From contig CAJUBQ010000005.1 of NCBI GenBank assembly GCA_910584595.1, positions 1 to 64,000 of the forward strand: 64,000 bases of DNA. Reading direction: 5' to 3'. The notes under the pieces are model-generated. The model ran no database searches. It saw nothing but the letters and a program-made list of their open reading frames with translations, and was not told where the DNA came from. The translations under genes were made by a program, and so were the position numbers. Shown here one piece after another: positions 16,830 to 24,094 of the stretch (position 1 is the stretch's first letter; each line of letters begins with the position of its first letter). The DNA is from an uncultured Eubacterium sp. GTDB lineage: Bacteria; Bacillota; Clostridia; Lachnospirales; Lachnospiraceae.

Positions 16830-16970
16830 ACGATTGTACAGTCGAACTTATAGATGACGGATGAATAAAAAACAAAGAATAAGCAGGCGGTAGATCCGCT
16901 ATTCAAAATTTATATTAGTGTTGTAAAAAGAGCTTTCAAAAACACTGGAGGCTGGGAAAATGCTTGAGTA

Positions 16971-17795
16971 TTAATATTCTAATTTGAAAAAGATCGAACT
17001 GGTAGAACCCTGCGTATTTATATAAGGAACAATCATTCCATATGCGGTATAATTTTTTGGAAGGCTGCATAGTATTGTTTTTTTCATTGTTGTGCCGGGA
17101 GATGCAGTCTGGTCCGTGTCAGAAAGAGAAACATCTGTAACTAAATTTTCTCTGTCGTGTATGGATAAATGGTCATTTGCAAATGTTTCGTTTTGCATGG
17201 TGGAGTACAGCCGCAGCGGAAAACGGACTGCGGATAACGCGAATGATGTTTTGTCAGCAGACGCGTCTTTTCCAATCAGAATATCATAGTCCATTAATAC
17301 ATATTCATCATATTCTGATGGCTGTCCATAAAATGATGCAGACGAATGCGCCGTCTTCATATATTGTTTCATGTGATTTTCAATTGCATTACTGTTTCTT
17401 GTGACATTTGTAAAGCGAATATAAGCAGGATAAAACAAGCCGTTTTCTGCTAAAATATCTAATTTTGCCCATTCGTTTAAGGGAAGGGGAGATTCTTTTG
17501 AGGTGCTGATGTTATAATAGGAAATACCGTTTTCATTTATGGTACGGACGGTATTCAAATGTTCAAAATTAATCGGTGAAGGAACCATATCTTCATTTGT
17601 ATCTACTTGCGTACCAGAGTCTGTATTTGCATAGTTTGTTTCATGGCTAATCGTATCTTTGGCTGTTGGGTTTTGGCCTTTTTCTGTGGAACAGCCGCAC
17701 AGAATTACAAATAATGTACAGGAAACCAGTAAAAATTGCTTTTTTTGTAATTTTTTAGTTCTGTTTATTTTATTTTTTAATAAAATTTTAACCAT
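16971..17795 (-). CDS. Putative lipoprotein of unknown function
   Basis: 274 aa. Signal sequence QFLLVSCTLFVILCGC-S with a lipobox-like LCGC, so it should be lipidated on the outer membrane face. The rest is a Ser/Thr/Asn-rich soluble domain with no family I recognise; internal pieces include ESPLPLNEWAKLD and LYSTMQNETFAND. The ATG directly abuts AAGGAG, too close for a normal site, so the true start may be a non-ATG codon just downstream (for example ATT at ~17786). It lies 9 nt after the 82-aa gene on the same strand and probably forms an operon with it. AT-rich. Confidence 0.75.
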   Translation of the reverse strand: MVKILLKNKINRTKKLQKKQFLLVSCTLFVILCGCSTEKGQNPTAKDTISHETNYANTDSGTQVDTNEDMVPSPINFEHLNTVRTINENGISYYNISTSKESPLPLNEWAKLDILAENGLFYPAYIRFTNVTRNSNAIENHMKQYMKTAHSSASFYGQPSEYDEYVLMDYDILIGKDASADKTSFALSAVRFPLRLYSTMQNETFANDHLSIHDRENLVTDVSLSDTDQTASPGTTMKKTILCSLPKNYTAYGMIVPYINTQGSTSSIFFKLEY

Positions 17796-17804
17796 CTCCT
17801 TGTT

Positions 17805-18053
17805 TTATGCTTCTTTGAAATTTAATTTTCCGATATCACCGCGGACATAAAAAACCGCGCCCTGCGGTCCAAAAATAGAAACTGCAAATTTAACAGTTTT
17901 TCCTTTGTAGGATGCTTTAGGAGTTATGGAGGAACCTAACCAGCTGATATTATAGGTATTAGAATACGTTACTGATTCTTTATCTGGCATTGTATTTTGT
18001 AAATTTGCAATATTTAGTTGTTCATCATTTTTATTTGTCATGTTAGCGCTCAT
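17805..18053 (-). CDS. Small protein of unknown function upstream of the lipoprotein
   Basis: 82 aa, no signal peptide: MSANMTNKNDEQ, then a probable beta-rich part (YNISWLGSSITPKASYKGK; KFAVSIFGPQGAVFYVRGDIG). I do not recognise it. The ATG has no ribosome binding site. About 60 nt upstream a good AAGGAG site serves ATG 18106, but that frame stops after eight codons. The gene may therefore be reached by reinitiation, or its 5' end may be damaged. Confidence 0.55.
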   Translation of the reverse strand: MSANMTNKNDEQLNIANLQNTMPDKESVTYSNTYNISWLGSSITPKASYKGKTVKFAVSIFGPQGAVFYVRGDIGKLNFKEA

Positions 18054-18510
18054 TTCAAAAACAGTTTTTTAATTTAATTTTAAAATAATTTATGTTTAAA
18101 AATCATTTATTTATCTCCTTTCTTAATTTATTTTAATTATCATAACATAATGTCCTGAATTTGTAAATATGTAATGAAGAAGTTCAAAGTGTAGAAGAAC
18201 AAATGAGTAAAGATAAAAATAAGAGCAATTTTAAGCGCTTTTGGTCTGAGCAGTAATAAATGTGACATTTATTTTGGAGATGTTTCACGAAAAGGAAGAC
18301 TTTATGCGTAAGTTATTTGGGATTGTAACGGCTTTGCAAGAAACAATAGACAATGGGAGAGTATTTGTTTTTTATAATTTTAAGAAGAAATAAAAAAAGG
18401 CGCACGATTTTCTTGCATCAGAATCAAAAAAGGGGTATACTACTGATTAGCTATTTGTTTTCAGGTGAAGTTTTGTACCTGTAACAAGAACCACATCAGG
18501 AGGTGTTGTA
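18054..18510. other. AT-rich intergenic stretch of ~450 bp
   Basis: No supported gene beyond a possible 8-codon leader frame at 18080-18106 (minus). Holds the leader of the 82-aa gene and, at 18413-18441, a promoter for the Nudix gene. Short decayed frames around 18220-18390 look like gene remnants but match nothing I know. Right edge of the accessory insert. Confidence 0.5.
18413..18441 (+). promoter_or_regulatory. Sigma-A promoter for the Nudix gene
   Basis: TTGCAT (18413-18418), exactly 17 bp, TATACT (18436-18441); 70 bp before the ATG. A small hairpin CAGGT/ACCTG follows in the leader. Confidence 0.65.
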
Positions 18511-18963
18511 ATGATAGAAGCAACGAGTTGTGGTGGTGTGGTAATATTCCGTGGTAAGATTTTGCTGCTTTATAAAAACTATAAAAACAAGTACGAAGGA
18601 TGGGTTCTTCCTAAGGGTACCGTTGAGCAGGGCGAGGATTATAAAGAAACTGCCGCGCGGGAGGTATTGGAGGAGACCGGTGTGAGTGCGGCGATTATCA
18701 AATATATTGGTAAAAGCCAGTATACCTTTAATGTTCCGGAGGATACGGTGGAAAAGGAGGTCCATTGGTATCTGATGATGGCGGACAATTATTACAGCAA
18801 GCCACAATGGGAAGAGTATTTTGTGGACTCCGGTTACTATAAGTTTCATGAAGCTTATCATTTGCTGAAATTTTCGAATGAAAAGCAAATATTGGAACAG
18901 GCTTACAATGAATATCTTAGCTTGAAGAAAAGTAATTTGTGGGGAAGCAAAAAATATTTTTAG
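18511..18963 (+). CDS. Nudix hydrolase
   Basis: 150 aa, with AGGAGG before the ATG. The full Nudix box is present, with G in KGTVEQGE and REVLEETGV (GX5EX7REUXEEXGU), at residues ~35-58. The protein begins SCGGVVIF-RGKILLLYK and keeps WVLPKG before the box, like MutT/Ap4A-type members. It hydrolyses a nucleoside diphosphate linked to some other group; substrate not predictable. The C-terminus (~100-150) is helical and Tyr-rich. Single gene with its own promoter and a hairpin after it. Confidence 0.92.
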   Translation: MIEATSCGGVVIFRGKILLLYKNYKNKYEGWVLPKGTVEQGEDYKETAAREVLEETGVSAAIIKYIGKSQYTFNVPEDTVEKEVHWYLMMADNYYSKPQWEEYFVDSGYYKFHEAYHLLKFSNEKQILEQAYNEYLSLKKSNLWGSKKYF

Positions 18964-18981
18964 CGATTCGAAAGAACCGGG

Positions 18982-19012
18982 CAAAAGGACTGTGTATGCT
19001 CCAGTCCTTTTG
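18982..19012 (+). terminator. Hairpin after the Nudix gene, probable terminator
   Basis: CAAAAGGACTG (18982-18992) and CAGTCCTTTTG (19002-19012) are perfect complements around a 9-nt loop, ending in TTTTG. The U-run is short. Confidence 0.55.
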
Positions 19013-19114
19013 TAAGGGGCCGGTGTATCCACATATATCCATTTAAGGATGAATATACAAACAGTATTGTTGGGCTGGCTGATGTTAAAAGCGGGGATGC
19101 CGCAAGGAGTCTGG

Positions 19115-19453
19115 ATGATTTGGTATGAAAATTTGTATATTGGGGAAAGTATCTCTAAGAAAAAAGCAAAAATCAGACGTTTAAAATGGAAGATCAGTCA
19201 TGATAAATGTTTTACAAATGCCTTTGTCATTGTGCTGTGCAGATATGAAAACAATTTGCTGGAAATTATTCCGGCCAGAGAGCTTCGCCAAAAAGCTTAT
19301 CCAAAGCAGAATTTGTATATCGTCGGTTTGGCGAAAGGTTATGAGGACGCGCTGGAGACGGCGGCAAAGATTGTGACAGATGTATATAAGAAAACGGGCG
19401 AGTTTCAGGTGAAACGGTATATTTTGCAGCAAAAGGCAGGTGGCGGCACATGA
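19115..19453 (+). CDS. Conserved hypothetical protein preceding DUF2953
   Basis: 112 aa from ATG 19115, chosen because AAGGAG lies five nt upstream; in-frame codons reach back to 19049 without a site. Begins MIWYENLYIGESI and contains NLLEIIPARELRQKAYP and LYIVGLAKGYEDALETAAKIV. Soluble, no catalytic motif seen. The same kind of protein sits before DUF2953 in other Lachnospiraceae (from memory). Its end overlaps the DUF2953 gene by 4 nt. Function unknown. Confidence 0.8.
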   Translation: MIWYENLYIGESISKKKAKIRRLKWKISHDKCFTNAFVIVLCRYENNLLEIIPARELRQKAYPKQNLYIVGLAKGYEDALETAAKIVTDVYKKTGEFQVKRYILQQKAGGGT

Positions 19454-20679
19454 TAAAAGCAATGGGACTGTTTTTGCTGATGCTGTTAAAAATAGCTGGC
19501 TGGCTGCTGCTGATCCTGCTTATCATTCTGCTTGCAGCGTTATTGCTTGTTTTATTTGTTCCGGTACATTATGATGTACTGGCAAAGAATGAGCGGGGTA
19601 TGGAACCCGGGCAGAAGAATCCGGCAGCTGATTTGCGGCTGCAGCTGAAAGTAAGCTGGCTGCTGCATCTGGTGTATGTATCCATGCAGTATGGACCGGA
19701 TGGGCTAACCAATCACATTCGGGTAGCCGGGATCGATATTCCAAAATTTCTGGCAAAACGTGCAGAGAAAAAGGAAAATCGTAAAAAAGAAAATCATAAA
19801 AGTAAGAATTATAAAAACGAGAATCATAAAAACAGGAATGCTAAAAAAAATAAGAAAAGCAGTAAACAAGAATCTGTAACAGATGAATTTTTGTTGCAAG
19901 AATCATTGACAGAAGAATCTATAACACAAGACTCTGTAACAGAAGAATCTGTAACAGAAAAATCTATAACACAAGACTCTTTCGTACCAACGCAAGAGAA
20001 CATATGTCAAAACGATTCAACATCAGAGGAAATAAAAAAGCAAAAATTTGAGAATGATAAATCAGAAATCAATCAACCAGGGCAAGACCATTTGGAGCAA
20101 AACAACCGGAAACAAAATAAGTCAAAACAAAGAAATGATGGAAACCGAAAGCATGGAGTCCTAAAACATGGAAATCGAAAACATGAGAATCCAAAGCATG
20201 AGAATCCAAAGCATGGGAATCCAAAGCATGAGAAAATAAAACAGTCCAAAGAAAAAGAGAAACAAAATCAAAAATCCAAACAAAATGTTTTAAGTAAAAT
20301 CCGATCGCAGTTTCGGCGTTTCCATCAGGAGTTTACCGATGAAGTTAACCGTCATGCGTTGAGCCGTTTATGGACGGAGCTTTTAAAACTGCTGAAAAGC
20401 TATAAGCCAAGAAAGCTGAAAGCAGATATTTCCTTTTCTCTGGCAGATCCGGCGCTTACAGGGATGGCAACCGGTGTGATAAGCCTGATGCCTGTGATCT
20501 ATCGCTACCCATGCAGTATAGCTCCGGACTTTACGTCGGAGAAATGGTATGTGGAAGGTGAAATACTGGCGCGCGGGAGGGTGACAGTATTTGTATTTTT
20601 ACTTAGCCTGCTGCGGCTGCTTCGGGACAAAAAGTTTATGTATGTCGTGCGCAGATTGTTAAAACGAGGCGGCGCATAA
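19450..20679 (+). CDS. DUF2953 membrane protein with three internal repeat arrays
   Basis: 409 aa. A long N-terminal membrane segment (residues ~5-38), the first half of DUF2953 (VPVHYDVLAK; LRLQLKVSWLLHLVYV; HIRVAGIDI), then ~180 residues of low-complexity, highly charged insert, then the second half (KADISFSLADPALTGMATG, EGEILARGRVTVFVF). DUF2953 proteins lie beside gerW/ytfJ in sporulating Firmicutes; function unknown, probably spore-related. The insert holds three different pentapeptide arrays (KENHK, ESVTE, KHENP; see repeat entries). Relatives usually have a much shorter linker here. Four-nt overlap with the preceding gene; gerW follows after 72 nt. Confidence 0.85.
   Translation: MIKAMGLFLLMLLKIAGWLLLILLIILLAALLLVLFVPVHYDVLAKNERGMEPGQKNPAADLRLQLKVSWLLHLVYVSMQYGPDGLTNHIRVAGIDIPKFLAKRAEKKENRKKENHKSKNYKNENHKNRNAKKNKKSSKQESVTDEFLLQESLTEESITQDSVTEESVTEKSITQDSFVPTQENICQNDSTSEEIKKQKFENDKSEINQPGQDHLEQNNRKQNKSKQRNDGNRKHGVLKHGNRKHENPKHENPKHGNPKHEKIKQSKEKEKQNQKSKQNVLSKIRSQFRRFHQEFTDEVNRHALSRLWTELLKLLKSYKPRKLKADISFSLADPALTGMATGVISLMPVIYRYPCSIAPDFTSEKWYVEGEILARGRVTVFVFLLSLLRLLRDKKFMYVVRRLLKRGGA
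19771..19860 (+). repeat. 15-nt array 1 in the DUF2953 gene
   Basis: Six 15-nt units such as AAA-GAA-AAT-CAT-AAA encode KENRK, KENHK, SKNYK, NENHK, NRNAK, KNKKS. Strongly basic. Confidence 0.82.
19870..19989 (+). repeat. 15-nt array 2 in the DUF2953 gene
   Basis: Eight 15-nt units such as GAA-TCT-GTA-ACA-GAA encode ESVTD, EFLLQ, ESLTE, ESITQ, DSVTE, ESVTE, KSITQ, DSFVP. Acidic; begins only nine nt after array 1, in the same codon phase. Confidence 0.85.
20149..20238 (+). repeat. 15-nt array 3 in the DUF2953 gene
   Basis: Six 15-nt units such as AAG-CAT-GAG-AAT-CCA encode KHGVL, KHGNR, KHENP, KHENP, KHGNP, KHEKI. The two central units are nearly identical, so expansion here looks relatively recent. 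Confidence 0.87.
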
Positions 20680-20751
20680 TTTGAATTTCAAATGAGTTAG
20701 GATCATATGCGCTTTATTGGTGCAGAAGAACAATGATTAGGAGGAAAACAG

Positions 20752-21180
20752 ATGTCAGACAATAGTTTCAGTTCAACGGTCGCATCCTTATTTAAAGGAA
20801 TGGACAGCTTTATTACAACAAAAACTGTAGTGGGAGACGCCGTTCATATCGGTGAAACGATTATTCTTCCGCTCGTAGATGTTGCATTTGGTGTAGCTGC
20901 CGGTGCGTTTACCGGAGAAAACAAAAACAATGGCGGCGGCGGTATGGGAGGAAAGATTACTCCAAGCGCTGTTTTAGTAATTCAAAATGGAACTACGAAG
21001 CTTGTGAATGTAAAAAATCAGGATGGAATTACAAAGATTTTGGATATGATACCGGATTTTGTAAACAAATTTACATCAAAAGACAAAAATAAAGAAGTGG
21101 ATGCTGAGGCGCAGAAAAAAGCAGCGGATGAACTGGAAAGCCAGCTGGGAGATGCGCTGAACGAAAAAATATCTGAATAA
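20752..21180 (+). CDS. gerW: GerW/YtfJ family sporulation protein
   Basis: 142 aa, AGGAGG before the ATG. Family features: an N-terminal helix (ASLFKGMDSFITTKTVVGDAV), IILPLVDVAFGVAAGAF, a glycine-rich loop (NNGGGGMGGK), and ITPSAVLVIQNGTTKLV. B. subtilis GerW (YtfJ) is needed for normal spore germination. The pairing with DUF2953 upstream is conserved. The C-terminus is Lys/Glu-rich. An intrinsic terminator follows. Confidence 0.92.
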   Translation: MSDNSFSSTVASLFKGMDSFITTKTVVGDAVHIGETIILPLVDVAFGVAAGAFTGENKNNGGGGMGGKITPSAVLVIQNGTTKLVNVKNQDGITKILDMIPDFVNKFTSKDKNKEVDAEAQKKAADELESQLGDALNEKISE

Positions 21181-21247
21181 TCTGATATTAGAAATCATAT
21201 TTTTTTGCAATGCTTATTAGATAATCTAAACTAAAAAAAGATTCATG

Positions 21248-21283
21248 AAAGAGAGATTTTGCTTTACGCAACAATCTCTCTTT
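21248..21283 (+). terminator. Intrinsic terminator after gerW
   Basis: AAAGAGAGATT (21248-21258) and AATCTCTCTTT (21273-21283) pair over 11 bp with a 14-nt loop and a T-run. It may also serve the small minus-strand gene that ends at 21300. Confidence 0.8.
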
Positions 21284-21299
21284 TGGCTATACAAATACA

Positions 21300-21437
21300 T
21301 TACCCGCAGAACAGGTTATAACCACAGATTAACAGTGCAAAAATAATGAATACTGCGAGCCATACACTTTCTAAAAATAACATAATGACCATGCCCACTG
21401 CAATCCAAAACATAGCGAATCCACATATTTTTTTCAT
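21300..21437 (-). CDS. Small membrane protein (45 aa)
   Basis: Starts MKKICGFAMFWIAVGM and ends CGYNLFCG. Nearly the whole chain is hydrophobic, giving one or two membrane helices, with a cysteine-containing end. Similar tiny Cys-ending membrane proteins are common in Clostridia (from memory); function unknown. Only a weak GTGGA site precedes the ATG. Lies between the gerW terminator and rpmB, on the rpmB strand, 173 nt downstream of it. Confidence 0.6.
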   Translation of the reverse strand: MKKICGFAMFWIAVGMVIMLFLESVWLAVFIIFALLICGYNLFCG

Positions 21438-21610
21438 GATTCCACTTCGATTCTTAATAAAGTATGTTGAAAAAGATATTCTTTCTATATAGTATATGTG
21501 ACAGCCTTCTGTTTAGTCCACAAAAGTTTGGCAGCTGGTATGCGCGGCTATACAAAAAAGCTGCTTTCAGCGTTTTGCTGCAGCAGCCTTTTTTCATACG
21601 TTCTAAAATC

Positions 21611-21796
21611 CTATGCTCTTTCAACTTTACCGGATTTTAAGCAGGAAGTACAAACATATAATTTTTTTGTAGCTCCATTCACCTTGCATCTGACAGATTT
21701 GATGTTTGGTTTGAACATTCTGTTAGATCTTCTATGTGAATGGCTCACATTGTTGCCGAAAAGAACGCTTTTTCCACAAACGGAACATTTAGCCAT
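21611..21796 (-). CDS. rpmB: 50S ribosomal protein L28
   Basis: 61 aa from the ATG at 21796, with AAGGAGG eight nt upstream; a longer in-frame start at 21820 is unlikely. Typical L28: MAKCSVCGKSVLFGNNVSHSHRRSNR, followed by PNIKSVR and VCTSCLKSGKV (residues ~1-26, 28-34, 50-60). The two CxxC pairs can bind zinc. Divergent from the asp23-DAK-recG operon, a conserved arrangement in Firmicutes. Own promoter at 21871-21899. Confidence 0.97.
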   Translation of the reverse strand: MAKCSVCGKSVLFGNNVSHSHRRSNRMFKPNIKSVRCKVNGATKKLYVCTSCLKSGKVERA

Positions 21797-21870
21797 AGGA
21801 ACACCTCCTTGCGTGATCAAGTGTTTTAAATTCTTAAATCTGACAGGTTTTTCAGACTTACAACATGATT

Positions 21871-21899
21871 ATTCTATCAGAAGAGATACACAAATGCAA
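21871..21899 (-). promoter_or_regulatory. Sigma-A promoter for rpmB
   Basis: On the minus strand: TTGCAT (21899-21894), 17 bp, TAGAAT (21876-21871), about 75 bp before the rpmB ATG. Confidence 0.6.
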
Positions 21900-22028
21900 G
21901 GAGAAATTCCAGAAAAATTCAATTTTTTTGAATAATGTAAAAATTATGTTTTCTTTTTGGTCAAAAGCGGTTATAATATTTTCTAACTGGTGTTTTTATG
22001 AATTTATGAAAATGATTGGAGGTATGCT

Positions 22029-22388
22029 ATGAAAGGGCAGTTTGAAAACGAATATGGCAGGGTGGTCATCGGAAGCGAAGTAATTGCAACTTATGCGGGA
22101 TCGGTTGCAGTAGAATGTTTTGGTATTGTAGGAATGGCTGCGGTAAATGTAAAAGACGGCATTGTCAGATTACTGAAAAAAGATTATCTGACACATGGTA
22201 TAAATGTGGTCATTGAGGAGAACAATGAGATTACGATTAATTTTCATGTAATCATTTCCTATGGCGTCAGTATCAGTACGGTGACAGACAATTTAATCAG
22301 TACGGTCAGATATCGTGTAGAAGAATTCACAGGAATGCACATCAAAAAAATCAACATTTTTGTTGAAGGCGTGCGCGTGATCGATTAA
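22029..22388 (+). CDS. Asp23/Gls24 family envelope stress protein (YloU-like)
   Basis: 119 aa, TTGGAGG before the ATG. Asp23 domain from ~residue 8: GRVVIGSEVIATYAGSVAVE, CFGIVGMA, then GINVVIEENNEITINFHVII and the C-terminal helix VRYRVEEFTGMHIKKINIFVEGV (split over residues ~95-117). These small proteins associate with the membrane or envelope stress; B. subtilis YloU is the counterpart. First gene of the asp23-DAK-recG operon. Confidence 0.94.
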   Translation: MKGQFENEYGRVVIGSEVIATYAGSVAVECFGIVGMAAVNVKDGIVRLLKKDYLTHGINVVIEENNEITINFHVIISYGVSISTVTDNLISTVRYRVEEFTGMHIKKINIFVEGVRVID

Positions 22389-22401
22389 GGAGGAGTTGAA
22401 A

Positions 22402-24081
22402 GTGGAGATCAATTCAATAAATGCTGCGGTTTTGGCAAAAATGTTTTTAAATGGAGCAAAAAATCTGGAAGCGAAAAAAGAATGGATTAATGAGCTGAAT
22501 GTCTTTCCGGTTCCGGACGGAGATACCGGGACCAATATGTCCATGACGATTCTTTCAGCGGCCAAGGAAGTAAGCGCACTGGAACAGCCGGATATGGCAT
22601 CGATTGCGAAAGCGATTTCTTCCGGGTCACTTCGTGGAGCGAGAGGTAATTCAGGCGTTATTTTGTCTCAGCTGTTTCGTGGGTTTACAAAGGTGATCGG
22701 AAAAGAACAGGAGATTACGGTACCGGTTTTGTCTGCTGCGGTACAAAAAGCAGTAGAAACTGCATACAAGGCAGTTATGAAACCAAAGGAAGGCACAATT
22801 CTTACCGTTGCAAGAGGAGCCGCAGATAAAGCTGCTCAAATGGCGGAAGAGACAGAGGATCTTGTCTGTTTTCTGGATGAAGTAATCAAAGAAGCAGAAC
22901 GTGTTTTGAAAAAAACACCGGATATGCTTCCGGTACTAAAGCAGGCAGGGGTAGTAGACTCCGGCGGGCAGGGGCTCGTTGTGATCCTGCAGGGGGCTTA
23001 TGACGCGCTGCTTGGCAAGGAGATCGATACGGCGATTGATGCAGGGCCGGCAGCGGAAGTCAGAAAGATTACAAAAGAGACAGAGGCGGAGATTAAGTTT
23101 GGCTATTGTACGGAATTTATTATTGTATTGAACCATCCGCTGACAGATCATGCAGAGCGTAAGTATAAAGCATTTTTGGAATCCATTGGTGACTCGATCG
23201 TGGTTGTAGCTGACGATGAAATCGTAAAGACCCATGTACATACCAATGATCCGGGACTCGCGATCCAGGAAGCATTGACACATGGTTCTTTAAGCAGGAT
23301 TAAAATCGACAATATGCGTGAAGAGCATCAGGAACGTCTGATTAAAGACGCACAGAAGCTTGCGGCGCAGCAGGCAGCGTCACAGGCTGCAGAGCCGTTA
23401 AACGGACAGGTAAGCGAGCATAAAGATATCGGTTTTATTGCGGTATCGGTTGGAGAGGGATTAAGCGAAGTTTTCCGCGGACTTGGCGCCGACTATATGA
23501 TCGAAGGCGGACAGACGATGAATCCAAGTACGGAAGATATTTTAAATGCAATTGCAAATGTACCGGCAGATCATGTATTTGTATTGCCGAATAATAAAAA
23601 TATCATACTTGCGGCAAATCAGGCAGCGGCTTTGTCCGAAGAAAAGCAGGTGCACGTCATACCGACAAAGACGATTCCACAGGGAATTACAGCACTCATT
23701 AATTTTATTCCGGAACAGACGGCAGAAGAAAACGAATCACGTATGCTGGATGAGATTAAAAATGTAAAAACCGGGCAGGTAACCTATGCTGTACGTGACA
23801 CAGTGATTGATGATAAGGAAATCCGTCAGGATGATTATATGGGAATCGGCGATAAAACAATTCTTGCAGTTGGCAAAGAGTTAGAACAGGTAACGCTTAC
23901 GATGGCGGAAAGTATGATTGATGATGATTCTGCAATCGTCAGCATCTATTATGGAGAAGAGGTCAAAGAGGATGACGCGAATGTGATTGCAGAAAAGATT
24001 ATGGCAAATCACGCGGATCTTGAGGTGGAAGTACAGTATGGCGGACAGCCGATTTACTATTATCTGATCTCGGTAGAATAG
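22402..24081 (+). CDS. DAK phosphatase domain protein (FakA/YloV-like fatty acid kinase subunit)
   Basis: About 559 aa. I choose GTG 22402 (AGGAGG 8 nt upstream); TTG at 22396 is an in-frame alternative but sits on the site. The N-terminal DhaL-type ATP-binding domain shows NVFPVPDGDTGTNMSMT and SLRGARGNSGVILSQLFRGF. The middle has VVDSGGQGLVVILQG and KFGYCTEFII, and the C-terminal half contains the FakA_C region (IGFIAVSVGEGLSEVF, GGQTMNPSTEDIL, PNNKNI). FakA with a FakB protein phosphorylates fatty acids for phospholipid synthesis. Fifteen bp after asp23 and directly before recG, as in most Firmicutes. Confidence 0.93.
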   Translation: MEINSINAAVLAKMFLNGAKNLEAKKEWINELNVFPVPDGDTGTNMSMTILSAAKEVSALEQPDMASIAKAISSGSLRGARGNSGVILSQLFRGFTKVIGKEQEITVPVLSAAVQKAVETAYKAVMKPKEGTILTVARGAADKAAQMAEETEDLVCFLDEVIKEAERVLKKTPDMLPVLKQAGVVDSGGQGLVVILQGAYDALLGKEIDTAIDAGPAAEVRKITKETEAEIKFGYCTEFIIVLNHPLTDHAERKYKAFLESIGDSIVVVADDEIVKTHVHTNDPGLAIQEALTHGSLSRIKIDNMREEHQERLIKDAQKLAAQQAASQAAEPLNGQVSEHKDIGFIAVSVGEGLSEVFRGLGADYMIEGGQTMNPSTEDILNAIANVPADHVFVLPNNKNIILAANQAAALSEEKQVHVIPTKTIPQGITALINFIPEQTAEENESRMLDEIKNVKTGQVTYAVRDTVIDDKEIRQDDYMGIGDKTILAVGKELEQVTLTMAESMIDDDSAIVSIYYGEEVKEDDANVIAEKIMANHADLEVEVQYGGQPIYYYLISVE

Positions 24082-24094
24082 GCTGGTGGTTTCC

